64,000 nt of DNA from Takakia lepidozioides. Taxonomy: Eukaryota > Streptophyta > Takakiopsida > Takakiales > Takakiaceae. The stretch is from the NCBI GenBank assembly GCA_030704615.1, contig CM060733.1, forward strand, positions 11,718,001-11,782,000, in the 5' to 3' direction. Positions 53,677-64,000 of this stretch are shown here, one piece after another. Under the pieces are notes generated by a model. The model searched no databases and had not been told where the DNA came from. It was given only the letters and a program-made list of their open reading frames with translations. Position 1 is the first letter of the stretch. The number at the start of each line of letters is the position of its first letter. The position numbers and the translations under genes are program-made.

Positions 53677-56600
53677 ATGGCAAATGCCTGGGATGTCTTG
53701 TTACTTGAGAAAGAGAGGGGAAGGCCTCGTCCACCAGAAGGTTCTTGTAGCACAGATGGAAATGGTTCTGCAAGTTGCAGTTCCAGTGGCAGTTCGGGTT
53801 GCTACTATTCGAGGGAGGAAATGGATAGACTCTCTCCTTCACGAAGGGATGGCATTGATTCTCTTAAAGAGACATATTTGAGGCATTCTTATTGCACCTT
53901 TCTGCAGAAGGTTGGCATGCACTTGCAGCTGTAAGACCTCTTGCTCTTGGTGCCATTGCTCCTCTGGGAATCTTTCTGTTGCACCCCCTCTTTTCTACAC
54001 TCCCCAGCGTTTGATCACGGCCCAATCTCTACCTTTAAAGTCCGGTTGATCTGTTTGTCAGTTTCTCGTGCAAGTGAGAAATTTATGTCTTTGCAGCTAA
54101 AGTCATGCTGTCTACAGGTCAATATTGTCTTTGGTCACTCGATCTTTAGAGAGGTCAACAGCATAGCCTCTAGAAGGGAATTCATGTCAGGAGACCCTTA
54201 ATGACTCAGTTTATCTGTGAAGGAGCAGTGATCAGTCTTTGTTATTGTATGCTGGACACTTTTGTGCTTAGATTTTGTCTCAAAGCAAGCATGAAATCCA
54301 TCAGCTAGAATAGTTATTTTCTGGAGATGAAAGTGTGGTCTGTGGATGTACTTTGATCTATGGCAAGGGTGCAGACCTCAGCAAACTATTGCAACAGCAA
54401 TGGTGCTCTGCCATCGATTCTTCCTTCGGCAGTCCCATCATTCCAATGACAGATTTGTGAGTACCTCGTTTGGTGGGTCTTTGAGCTATAGTGGTCCGTC
54501 TGCTTTGGCAGTTTATTATCTTGTATTATTTGGGAGTTGGGAAAAAAGAGAGATGCTCCCCTTCTTTAGGTCTTGCAGAAGTTCTGTTCATGACCTGCCA
54601 AGGGGGAGGGTAGCCAGTCAAGGGGGAGGCCACAGGGAGCAGAAAGTGGGTGGGAGAAAGATAAAGAAGCATTTTTTCGGGGAAGGTTTGTGAAACAAGG
54701 CTACCTATGAGCCTTCGCATAACAAACTCAAATTTGGGGATTTGTGATGGCTTTCGCCTTTACATTTTCATGTTGTGATCATAAATTGAGATGCAAATGG
54801 TATGAATGTAGTCTTGATTGAATGGTGTTACTTCAAAGCATTGAGCATCCCGACCTCATTTTAAGAAAGAGGAAATATTCTTGTCAACATACTTGTTCCA
54901 CCCTCTAATGAATTGCATTTGGCATGCAGGTTGTTGCAACCAGCTGTTTGTTCTTGGCTGCAAAAGTTGAGGAAACTCCTCGACCATTAAACCATGTTCT
55001 TCATTTTTATGAGATTTGTCATCGGCAAGACTTCACCATACTCCCTGACAAATTGCGAAATGTTAGGCCCAATTCCTTACTCCAGCATGGCCTGGGTTGT
55101 TGTCCTGTACTTAATATTCTCGCTCTTGATAGTCTTCAAGTCTGTTCTGTGTATTGTTGCAGACCTCAGAGATTTGAATAAGTCACTCTGTGCTTAAAAC
55201 AATCTGAAGACCCTTCTGAATGCTTTCATATGCTAGTTCTGTTTGACATGTTGATATTCTAGCTTGTAAGTGCTGCCACAGTTTGACTGCTGAACTAGTG
55301 AAGGGTAATATAAGCCATAGGGTTTCTGCTGCCCTCAACCTTCTGAGCTACGAGATATATATATGAGAGAGCTACAGATTTTTCGAATGTGGAGAGACCA
55401 TGTAAGGTCGCTGGGCTAGTGGTCGCAGTAATTCATTGAAGTGTAATATATTCCATGGGGTTTCTTCCACCCTCAACAGACCTGAAGCTTCTACATATAT
55501 GTGAGACAGGTCATACAAATGTGGATAGGAATTGCTAGCAGCTTGTAGGTCACTGGGTTAGTGGTCTCTGTAATTTTTATTGAAGGAAAATATTTTCCAT
55601 GAGGTTTCTTCTGCCCTCAACAGACCCTGGGTACTATACATATATGAATTAGGTCACATGTATGTGGACAGGAATTGCTAGATAAGCACAAAGAGCTGGT
55701 GCTGGAGGCTGAGCAGTTGGTGTTGACGACACTCGACTTTGAATTGACTGTCCATCATCCATACACTCCACTTGTCTCGTTTTTCAAGAGACTAGGGCTG
55801 GCCAACAGCCCTATTCTGCAACTTGCTTGGAATTTCGTCAACGATGGGTAAGCTAAGATTTCTTTCCAAAGTCTTAGTCTGTTGTATGATACACACACTT
55901 GAGGCAATCAAGAAATGACTTGTGACTCATGTGAGCAAACAGTTGGGCATACACAACTGGAAGGTGGGTGGTGTACTTGCGTCAAGTTCATTTTCTCTTT
56001 GTTATCATGGCAGTTATGTATTTTCATGCCATTTGTATTGCATATCGATATGTGCGTCTTGTGGGGTGACAACTGATTCAACATGCACTCCTTAAGCTGC
56101 CTATGCAGGTGCTTATGATAGAGGTCCATTTTGCCATTGGAAATACTACAAACCTTCTTTGCAAAACAGAAAGACAGTTAGGAGGGGTTTAGTTGTGGTG
56201 CACTATTAGGTAGGATGGGTGGTTTATTTTATCTTCCTCCCCTTGAGCTAGTACCATAAATGGAGTAGTGTTGGGTTCAGTATTTCAATGCAGTGTGCTG
56301 CTGGTGAGGTTGCCAAAGGGCTATATGCTTTAATGTATAAGCTGCCGATGCAAGTGCTTATTACATGAGATTTTTCTTTGCATTGGAAAACAAGACAAAA
56401 TGGAAAACAGAAACTCAAGCCATCTCAAACTAGGAGGGGTTGTTGTGGTGATCAAGCCCAACTATCTCGTGCTCAACGATAGGCGGGTTTCCTCTTTTTC
56501 TCTCATCATGGTCTTTACTACCTTAACTGGAGTAGTGTTGGGCTCAAGATTTGAATACATCACGATGCTGGTGAGGTTTCCAACCTCTTTGTTCTATTAT

Positions 56601-58288
56601 GTACTCCTTAAGCTGCCTCCACAGGTGCGTATCAAATGTCCATTTCTTGGCATTGGTGATACTAAACCATTTCTGTAACAAGATGGAAACTAGAAACACG
56701 GATGTAGCAGGGGCTAGTTATGGTGGTCAAGCTCAACTATCTCTTGCTCCATGACAGGTTGGGGTTTTCCTTTTTCTATCCAATGAGCTAGTACCTATTG
56801 ATGGTTGGGCTCAGGATTTGGATGCATCGCTTTGCTGGTGAGGTTGCCCAAGCCTCTATGTACTCCTTAAGCCACCTATGGAGGTGCTTATAATGTGTTC
56901 ATCTCTTGGCCTTGGCAATATTAAAACCCTTATTTACAAATTTGAAAAAGGAAACACAGCCAACCTCTAATCCAGGAGCGACTAGCTGAGCTCAACTCTC
57001 TTGCTTTACAGTGGGTGGAATTTTTGCTTTATTAACATGAGCTAGTACCTTAACTGGAGTAATGTTGGGTTCAGGATTTGATTGCATCGCACTGCTGGTG
57101 AGGTTGCCCAAACCTCTAGGCTTTTTTATGTACTCCTTAAGCTGCCTACGAGGTGCTTATAATGTCAACTTCTTGGCATTGGCAATATTAAAGCACTTGT
57201 GTACAAGATGGAAAACCGAAACATGGCCAATCTCTTATGTAGGAGGGGCTAGCCGTGGTGGTGAAGAACAACTGTCTCTTGCTCCAGGAGGGGGTTGGTT
57301 TTTTCCTTTTTGTTCCCTATGAGCATATTGCCTTCAGTGGTGTAGTGTTGGGCTCAGTACTTGAACGCATCCCTATGGTGGTGAGGTTGCCGTATCCACT
57401 GCTGGAATTTACGGTTGCCATGAGAGTTGAGCAGAGCAACAACCGTTTCACGTAGATAGTTGTTGGACCCCGAGAAACAGGAAACCAAAGGACAGGCATC
57501 AGGATCAATGTTTTGGCGGATCCAAAGATGTTTGAACCACCTCATACATCCAGCAGCCAGAGGAGTAATCGACTTTTTTGCTACATGGGCTTTGATCAAG
57601 TGAGAGGTTTGGGGTGAGTCTTCAAAACCTCACAAAGAAATGCATGTATGACATAGCTAGCATCAAACCATCCATTGGCCAGTCACTGTTAAGTGGAGTT
57701 ACTAGGCAGATGTAGGAATTGTTGACAATGGTTGTGGTTTGCAGGCTTTGGACACCTTTGTCGTTGCAGTTCATGCCGACCCACATAGCTGCTGCGGCTG
57801 CCTCCCTTGCAGCGAGGGTGCTTAATGTGGAATTGCCCTCTAGTGGGAGCCTGGCATGGTGGCAAGAGTTCCATACAACTCCTACCATAGTAAATGGTGG
57901 GCTTCTCTATTCCTCATGAACACTCCCAACTTTTCTCTATTATATTTCTTTTTGCCAAAAATAGCAGTAGTTGTGACGGGCAAGGGGAGATAGCAAAGAA
58001 GGAATCGCAGTAACCAAGCCAATGTCTCTTTGGCTTCTCCCTGCTGCAGCTATCACACTGTACCTACAAAATACATCTGACTTTTGGAGAACAAGAGTAG
58101 TACCCAGTTATAATTCCAGAGCAAATATTTAGAGGCTTAGTTGTCTGGCTGACATTTTTCCTGGGTTTTTCTTGATTACAGATGTGATAAGTCAAATGAT
58201 GGAGCTTTACGAGCAGAATAGATTGCTTAACATCTACGATTGGAACATGGCGAATACTCGACCATCCCTCTCCCAAAAAGGATTTTAG
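53677..58288 (+). CDS. Cyclin-T-like protein (P-TEFb cyclin), six exons
   Basis: Exons: 53677-53930, 54375-54456, 54930-about 55095, 55682-55847, 57745-57896, 58182-58288; about 308 residues. Conserved family blocks are [17 protein letters not shown] before the first cyclin fold, [35 protein letters not shown], then the second fold with [18 protein letters not shown] and WWQEF, and the end ELYEQNR. Plant cyclin T partners CDK9-type kinases that phosphorylate RNA polymerase II. Splice sites fit GT-AG and phases agree. Only the donor of exon 3 is tentative (phase 1 at 55095 is the best fit and adds about 8 residues compared with the family). The ATG at 53677 gives a Ser/Gly-rich N-terminus; a start farther upstream is possible. 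It lacks the long C-terminal tail of some cyclin T proteins. Confidence 0.88.
56085..57400 (+). repeat. Tandem repeat, about 265 bp x 5, in a cyclin-T intron
   Basis: The block ATGTACTCCTTAAGCTGCCT starts units near 56087, 56330 (weaker), 56608, 56862 and 57130. The block GTAGTGTTGGGCTCAG with GGTGAGGTTGCC recurs near 56266, 56528, 56796, 57057 and 57340. The repeat makes up most of the 1.9-kb intron 55848-57744. Confidence 0.85.
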
Positions 58289-60241
58289 TTCGATTTTGGT
58301 GTTATTGGCTTGTTCTCTTGGGTGTGGTGCTTTCACTGACTTGTTGCAAGCCCTTCAAAGAGCACTTTGAAGGGTAGCCCCAGCTGTGGATGCTACATGT
58401 AATCAAACATGGATGAAAGGATGTCCTCGTGGTGAGAAATCCTTGCGGAAGGATGAAGTGTTGCATTAAGCTGTCCCCTAGTTATTAATACAGCATTAAG
58501 ATTGAATAAGGTCCAACTATTAGTGTTAAATCCTTCACCAACCTAGCTTCTAGGTAGGTACAAAGGTTTTGAGTGTTGACCACTACTCATACTGATTTGT
58601 CTTACAACTTTTTGGAGGCGCTTTACCTATATAGGTATAGGGGTGTAAAAGGCCTCGTTGTTCGTCTTGATATTAAACGCCCTGGTTGGTTGGTCGGTCT
58701 GCTCTCAACCTGAAGAACTGTAGAGTCCAATTGCAGAGCTTAGCAGTGAAATTGGTGTCAGCTATGACTGATAAGTAGGGCCTGCAGGAAGGATAGATCA
58801 ATAAGCAGCTGGGGTGCAATTTTGCACGAAATTGGGTTTGCATTGATTCATATTGTATCAGACCAACAATATTCCAAAGATTTTGATTCAGAGATTCTTT
58901 ATCACCTCTTTAAATTCCTAGTGAGCCTGCATGTGCATTGTTAGCTTTTCAACTTTAGTACTGAAGTGAGTGACACTGGAAAGTGTTGGAAGGCGCAAAG
59001 TTAGAAGACACTTAAGGTGGTGAACTGGCTCTCTGATATGGACTCACTTTGGCATACTGGTTGTGGATGTGATGCCTCAGAAGGACAGCGCTTTGCTCAA
59101 GAAACTAGTTATGCTTTGAAGGGTCATGCAGTCTTATCTGCTGTGAGACTACAATGCGTGCAACTGAAGTCTTCATCAAGGATATTTCCAGTCCTTGATG
59201 GGAAATATGTATTTGATGCCAGGAGGCCACATTGTTACTGAGTCGTAGTTGCCCCAGAAAACCTTTAAGCATAACTCCGTGTGAGATTTCACCAAGCCAG
59301 CTTGTGACCTACCGGACAGAGCAGAATGAAGATTATATGCAGGGGGGAAGACAAAATGCTCTAAGCATTTGAGAGACAATCCTCGAAGTTGCAAATCGGA
59401 ATTCCGGTGGGGCCTGGTTTAGCTGTTGAAATGCAATTGCGTGTACTGATCGCTGCCAAGGAGTTAGACGTCAGAGCTCGTTGGACAGTCAACGATCTTG
59501 TTGTGTACAGGTGATCAAGGGTTATATGAGACAACGATGCCTGGGAGTACATACACCGTTCAACAATCCAAGGACGTTGATAGGGTAAGGAATGCCCGGC
59601 TGAGTCCACCAAATGCTTCTTTCGGTTTTTCCTGATACTGGCCAAACAACGACCCAGTCTCGATTCGTGCCCAAGTGAGTTTGGCCTACTTTTCAGCTAC
59701 GGCCCTAAGGACTGTAAGCGTCCTTCAGGAATTACAGTCTTTTGTCCAGTTTGCAGTGCTGCAGTACCTTCTTAATGGTACCCTTGCAGAAGATCAATCC
59801 TGCGTCCAATGCGTGATTTTCCAACTGCATTGGACTCGTACGAGAGAGGGAATGGAAACTTGATCTTCAAAACTCATAATTACATTCTCCTTGTGATAGA
59901 AATTACATCGGTTTGAAATCAAACACTCTGAGACACTCTCTGAAGTCTCCATCTGTTTCTTACTTGCTAGGAGCGACTGATCACACTGAAACTACCTACT
60001 GGTAATCCTCCTGAAATCTATTCTGCAAAAAGAGATGTTTGTGAGCTAAATCTCGAGAAACCAAGTTGCAATCCCAGAACAGAACACAACTTTTGTCCAG
60101 AGAACTCGATCTTTAAAGAGGGTGAAATCCTCGCTGAGGTGAAGGTGGCCCTCCTTCCACACTCTGACCTCCCTTTGTCTCTCGCTTCGCTAGCTACTTC
60201 TCTCTTCGTGGCTCTCATTCGGCAAGTTTTCCCTAAATCTG

Positions 60242-60276
<35 letters not shown>

Positions 60277-60305
60277 TTCCCAAGCAGGGTGGGAGTGGTG
60301 ACTGA
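58289..60305. other. 3' flank between convergent cyclin-T and F-box genes
   Basis: Contains the 3' UTRs of both genes. Open stretches at 59017-59241 (plus) and 59361-59645 (minus) have no motifs. A CT/CA simple repeat lies at 60241-60276. No further gene can be supported. Confidence 0.5.
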
Positions 60306-61505
60306 TCAGACTGCAAATGTGAAATGAGGGTTGAATGCAAGCACCTGCCAACTGTCTTTAGGTTCGATGGTAGTTGGGTTATCAGGAAGCCATCTCCACA
60401 ACTTTTCGGAGAAGTCGAACGCAAGGATTGCAGATGCATCATCTCGCGAAGCGTAGATGAGGTCCCCTTGCCCAATGCACCGCACAAAATAATAGCGATA
60501 GGGTCCCCGAAATAGATCAGCAAACCCATCTTCTGGAGGTTTCGCGTCCACCTTCACCCACTCCATTCTTGTTTCTTCGAGCTCAAAAATTTCAATGGTA
60601 TTGGGCACATCAGACAGATCTGCGGCCGTCAAGTAGCGGCCCAAACTGTAGTTATACTCAACAGACTCATCAACTTGGGGCGGAGTGTCCTGAACAGGTC
60701 CGACAATAAGAAGACGACCATTTCGCTCCACCAATCCTGGGTACCTCATGAAAGGGGGCAGTTTTGTATTCACATTGCGCCATATCCCTTCCTGGGCACA
60801 GTACTTTCTGATTGCTAAACGCGGATAGTAATTCAAGCAGTAAAAGCTTCCATTGTAGAATGTGCATTGCCGATTGAAATCACTGCTCGAATCTACGCCA
60901 CAGCCCTCCTCCCAGGACTGATTTCCCGAGTCGTAGAGATGAGTTCCCCAGTCGCCATTGCTGGACAAGTAACCCGCCACAATGAGCTTGAAGCTTTTGG
61001 TAGATTTGTCAACATGCAGGCCTGTGACCCGGGGCGGCCTGGCAGATCGACTGTTTGGGACGGAAGGGAGCTGTCTCCATGCATTAGTGATCGGATTCAC
61101 CACTATGAAGATGGTGCGTTTGCAATGTGATTCAGGAGAAACTGCAGTTGTGGTGAAGCACAGCAGCCCCGCGTCCGCTGCAATCAAGGCCTTCTGGCCA
61201 GGGGGCCACAGATGGAGATTGATCTTGGGGTGGAGGCTGCAGAGGGGAAGCTTGTACCATTGGCTCAGTGTGGGGCAGAAGGTAGAGAGAGATGCTTCAC
61301 TGGAGATGCTGTTGATTGATGGGAAGACCAGATATGGTAGCTCGGGGGGTGCATTTGAGCATAGCTCTGGAAACGATGGTGAGCGGGGTAGAGAGTCCCA
61401 CTTCTTGCAAAAGCATCTCAGTTGACATAGAATGGGGACTGGAAGCCTCGCCACTATCCTATCCAGCACGTCCACCGGGAGCTCACTCCATATCCTCTCA
61501 TCCAT
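60306..61505 (-). CDS. F-box protein with kelch-like C-terminal region
   Basis: A single-exon ORF of 399 residues with ATG at 61503-61505. Residues about 4-45 form an F-box (WSELPVDVLDRIVARLP, then a CFCKKWDSL helix) that would bind SKP1 in an SCF ubiquitin ligase. The remainder has the plant F-box/kelch pattern: NPITNAWRQLP, a central block around FNRQCTFYNGSFYCL, W-x-N-V and ERNGRLLIVG strands, and a C-terminal WRWLP. This part would recognise the substrate. Substrate and pathway cannot be told from sequence. Length and motifs are normal and no damage is seen. It is convergent with the cyclin-T gene. Confidence 0.9.
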   Translation of the reverse strand: MDERIWSELPVDVLDRIVARLPVPILCQLRCFCKKWDSLPRSPSFPELCSNAPPELPYLVFPSINSISSEASLSTFCPTLSQWYKLPLCSLHPKINLHLWPPGQKALIAADAGLLCFTTTAVSPESHCKRTIFIVVNPITNAWRQLPSVPNSRSARPPRVTGLHVDKSTKSFKLIVAGYLSSNGDWGTHLYDSGNQSWEEGCGVDSSSDFNRQCTFYNGSFYCLNYYPRLAIRKYCAQEGIWRNVNTKLPPFMRYPGLVERNGRLLIVGPVQDTPPQVDESVEYNYSLGRYLTAADLSDVPNTIEIFELEETRMEWVKVDAKPPEDGFADLFRGPYRYYFVRCIGQGDLIYASRDDASAILAFDFSEKLWRWLPDNPTTIEPKDSWQVLAFNPHFTFAV

Positions 61506-62800
61506 ATATGATAGAATAAAGCTGAGCTAGAGAGGAGAGGAGAATAGCTCAGGATGGATCAGACGTTTGAACGATAGAGTACATGAAGGTCAATTGAGAT
61601 TTGGATGCAGCTCCACCTGGAGAGGGAGAAGTAGAACTATTTCATACTGATGACCAGTTGAAGCCCCGGGACTCGGGGGAGAAAGAGGAAAAGTGTGTGC
61701 CTGTGCGCGCGCGTGAGTGAGACAGAGGGAGGGAGATACTTTGTATGCATAACCAACCACAGTCAGGTGGGACCCTAGAAAAACCACAAACTTAATTAGA
61801 ACTCCATTAAAGAAGAGATTTAGAGACTGCAGCCTGGGGATAAATCGTAAGCAGCAGCAGAGCGGACGTTGGATATCAGATAGGCGCCAAACCATGCTTG
61901 AGATGCATCAAACACAGATGCGGAGGGCATGGCAGCTTCCGATCAACACAGATGAAGGTCCCCAAACGAATGAAAGGATAAAGACAATTGCTCCGCGTCA
62001 TAGTTGAAGAGAGAAAGAGAGACACAGACACAGACAGAGCACAGAGCTCAAAGGAGGAGGAGAAGATCGGGAGGAGAGAGCCCAACATAGATATCGAAGC
62101 CCAAAGAGTGAGAGGATAACAGCTCTTAAATGTCCGCCAGAATTCAGACAAAGAGAAGTTGCGAGAAGCACGCAACGGAATCTAGACTCACTCGATCACC
62201 TCGAGAGGGGGGCACTGTAAGCTCAAAGCACCTCTCCAAGTAACTCTGGACAAAGGAAGAAGACAAAGAACAGCGTAGGGAGAAAGCGATGAGGACGGGA
62301 TCTCTACCCACACCAAGTTTTAGAACTGGATAAAGTCCAAGCCCATCACTGTAGGGATGAGGGAGAGCGAGAGAGAGATACAGGAACTGGATGAGCACAA
62401 AGGAGGGGAAGGTGGCGGGGTCAAAGGTGGACCCGGAATCCATAGCCATCTCCCTCACACCCCCACCCGCAGTGACAGTAAAATACAGAGCGCAGCGTGG
62501 AAACACGCGACGCTCATAATTAAATAAAATCTTCCCTATTTGCGGACAAATCAATGCAAAAAAGCCAAACCCCCACGTGGCCCTCAGATCCCGGACGCCA
62601 CGTGCCTACCTTCCACAGGGCTTCGACGCTGCTGAATTACACTCTACCGCTCCCAATGACCCCGCTCTTTTACCTCTACCCCTCTCCTGCTAGCTTTATC
62701 CTCTCTGCGATTGGCCGGATGGTGGATGACGACTGTAGCTGTATGATGATATCATCCATCCGTTGACGTTGGCTCCTCCTGGAAATACTCTGGCTATTCC
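61506..62800 (-). promoter_or_regulatory. 5' region of the F-box gene with two G-boxes
   Basis: Contains the probable 5' UTR and promoter. CACGTG at 62574-62579 and at 62599-62604, both within ACGTGG/CCACGTG context and 25 bp apart, are G-boxes bound by plant bZIP/bHLH factors. The distance to the ATG is about 1.1 kb, so a long UTR or another transcript is possible. Confidence 0.45.
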
Positions 62801-62995
62801 CAAGAGGTAACTTCCGGTGGTTGATTAACTTTTAGATAAAAGTATATAATGGGTGGGACCGGGATGCACAAATTGTGGCTTAATTTCCTGGCTAACTGTG
62901 GTTTCATAGATTCCAGATGCATTCCAGTCATTTTCTGTTTTACTTTGTTTTGAAAGTTTTTTGGGTCTTAATGTTTGCTTAATAAATGTTTTTAA

Positions 62996-63057
62996 GGCCT
63001 GATTTGTGAGCGGTCGCCTCCTGGTGTTTCCCTTTCTCAAAAAAGGAAAAACAAAAT
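62996..63057 (+). repeat. 3' end fragment of the SINE family
   Basis: CCTGATTTGTGAGC, then a short spacer and GGTGTTTCCCTTT followed by an A-rich tail match the 3' end of the SINE at 63652-63898. Confidence 0.7.
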
Positions 63058-63641
63058 GTCTCAACTATAGGTTATGGGAGTGAATGGCTGAGGGCAGAGC
63101 AGAACAGAAACAGAACAGTCTCTCGGGATGTGATTCCGTCGACTTTCGTCGGTCGGTCGGCGCATTGGGTTGGATCTTGGATAAAGGATCATCAACTGCC
63201 AATCACAACACTCCTGCCCAGTTTTTAAATTTGCATATTTGGGAATCTTGGACGGCCGAAGATGCTTTTCATGGCCATGGAAGTAGTATCAGCAACTTCT
63301 GGTTTCCTGTATTTCGAAAAAAGAAAAAAAGTAGGCAGAAGGTTTTCACAAACTCGTTGGATGGTGGTGTAGGTAATTGTTGTGGATGAGTACTAAACAC
63401 TAAACATCTCATATCGAGTATTAGTTTCTTGTAATTCTAATCTACTTAACGGCATCGACGCAATGCAATAAATAACATTGCTATTATTATTACACGGTAA
63501 GTAAGGAACATTTGGGTGGTGATGTTGGCGTTCGCAAGTGAGGCAGGCACCCACGATCCGGATTTGTGAGTTCGGGGAGAGGTCCCATTATTAATTGCAC
63601 CTATTTTAAGTCGCATGTAGAGTAGATCTTTGGACCAAAGT

Positions 63642-63651
63642 ATAGTGTGAC
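63642..63651. repeat. SINE target-site duplication, left (ATAGTGTGAC)
   Basis: Repeated at 63899-63908. Confidence 0.8.
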
Positions 63652-63898
63652 CAACAGTCAGTAGCTCAGTTGGTAAAGTGCACTGAGTGCCATCCGGATG
63701 ACCCTGGGTTCAAATCCTGCTACTTGACGGGTGTGGTACGCTCTGCTCCCCCTTCCCTGCGCGGTGACGCATCTGAAAGCCTTATGGCTAGGTTACTGAG
63801 AGGTTATTTTCTCCTCTCTCTATCAAGGGGCCTGATTTGTGAGCTGTCTCTCCCAGGTGTTTCCCTTTTAAAAAAATAAAAAAATAAAAAAATAAAAA
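63652..63898 (+). mobile_element. tRNA-related SINE
   Basis: 247 bp with a 10-bp duplication. The head has a tRNA-type A box (TAGCTCAGTTGGTAAAG, about 63662) and B box (GGGTTCAAATCC, about 63706) spaced as in tRNA genes, an internal RNA polymerase III promoter. The 3' part shares the CCTGATTTGTGAGC...GGTGTTTCCC block with 62996-63057 and ends in AAAAAAT repeats. tRNA arms are too mismatched for a working tRNA. Mobilisation would depend on a LINE partner. Confidence 0.85.
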
Positions 63899-63908
63899 AT
63901 AGTGTGAC
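63899..63908. repeat. SINE target-site duplication, right (ATAGTGTGAC)
   Basis: Matches 63642-63651. Confidence 0.8.
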
Positions 63909-64000
63909 TAAAATATGTGCTACAGCGGCATTTTGAATGCAGCTAAACCCGTCTATTGATCTCGGATAATTGACCATGAATCATGGGTACCCATGAAATT

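Noticed and set aside
55096-55681. A further cyclin-T exon in this intron
   Set aside because: No stretch with splice sites and family similarity was found. The family alignment needs no additional residues here.
63655-63728. Functional tRNA gene
   Set aside because: A and B boxes are good but the acceptor, D and T stems have several mismatches, and the unit has a SINE tail and a target duplication.

Overview
This window looks like nuclear DNA of a seed-free land plant with motile sperm, most likely a fern. A lycophyte or bryophyte is less likely but cannot be excluded from sequence alone. The reasons are a 15-exon flagellar CFAP58 gene (flowering plants have no sperm flagella), decayed PPR-DYW RNA-editing-type genes, long repeat-filled introns, and a landscape dominated by Ty3/gypsy elements with MULE, SINE and LINE-like debris. 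Everything was read by eye; no search was run.

Left part (1-21.6 kb). Two copies of one unusual Ty3/gypsy family lie in the same (minus) orientation. Copy A (1-5567) runs off the left edge; only its gag, a shortened leader ORF and its 5' end are in view. Copy B (9165-20987) has both ends and is inserted in a decayed PPR-DYW gene, whose two halves flank it (7536-9164 and 20988-21565) with a 4-bp ATAT duplication. Copy B reads, in transcription order: a copy-specific segment, leader ORF ('ORF0'), gag with two zinc knuckles, a protease-like domain, a DNA cytosine-5 methyltransferase (C5-MTase) domain with motifs I, IV, VI, VIII, IX and X in canonical order, then RT-RNase H-integrase ending in a C4HC3 PHD finger. 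An in-frame TAG separates gag from protease and another separates the methyltransferase from RT. A retroelement that carries both a DNA-methylation writer and a probable histone-tail reader is the most notable content of the window. No matching LTRs could be found for it. Between its 5' end and ORF0 each copy holds different, gene-like sequence; in copy A this includes the C-terminus of a 60S acidic ribosomal P-stalk protein.

Middle (21.6-43.6 kb). This is repeat-rich. It contains a 10-bp tandem repeat, a non-autonomous MULE with a 9-bp target duplication (24852-26215), and a complete, very young Ty3/gypsy chromovirus (28070-35045; 726-bp LTRs that look identical, 5-bp duplication CAGTT, initiator-Met tRNA primer site, a single intact 1520-codon gag-pol ORF with chromodomain). 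It also holds a lysine-rich multi-exon hypothetical gene, a CpG-rich repeat block, two host-like exons and a short retroposon-like insertion in AT-rich DNA.

Right part (43.6-64 kb). This is the host-gene part. CFAP58 (minus, 43621-51428) and a cyclin-T-like gene (plus, 53677-58288) are arranged head to head across a 2.2-kb spacer. They are followed by an intact single-exon F-box protein gene (minus, 60306-61505). The CFAP58 model splices into 889 codons in constant frame and needs two GC-AG introns. One cyclin intron is expanded by a roughly 265-bp tandem repeat. A tRNA-related SINE with a 10-bp duplication closes the window.
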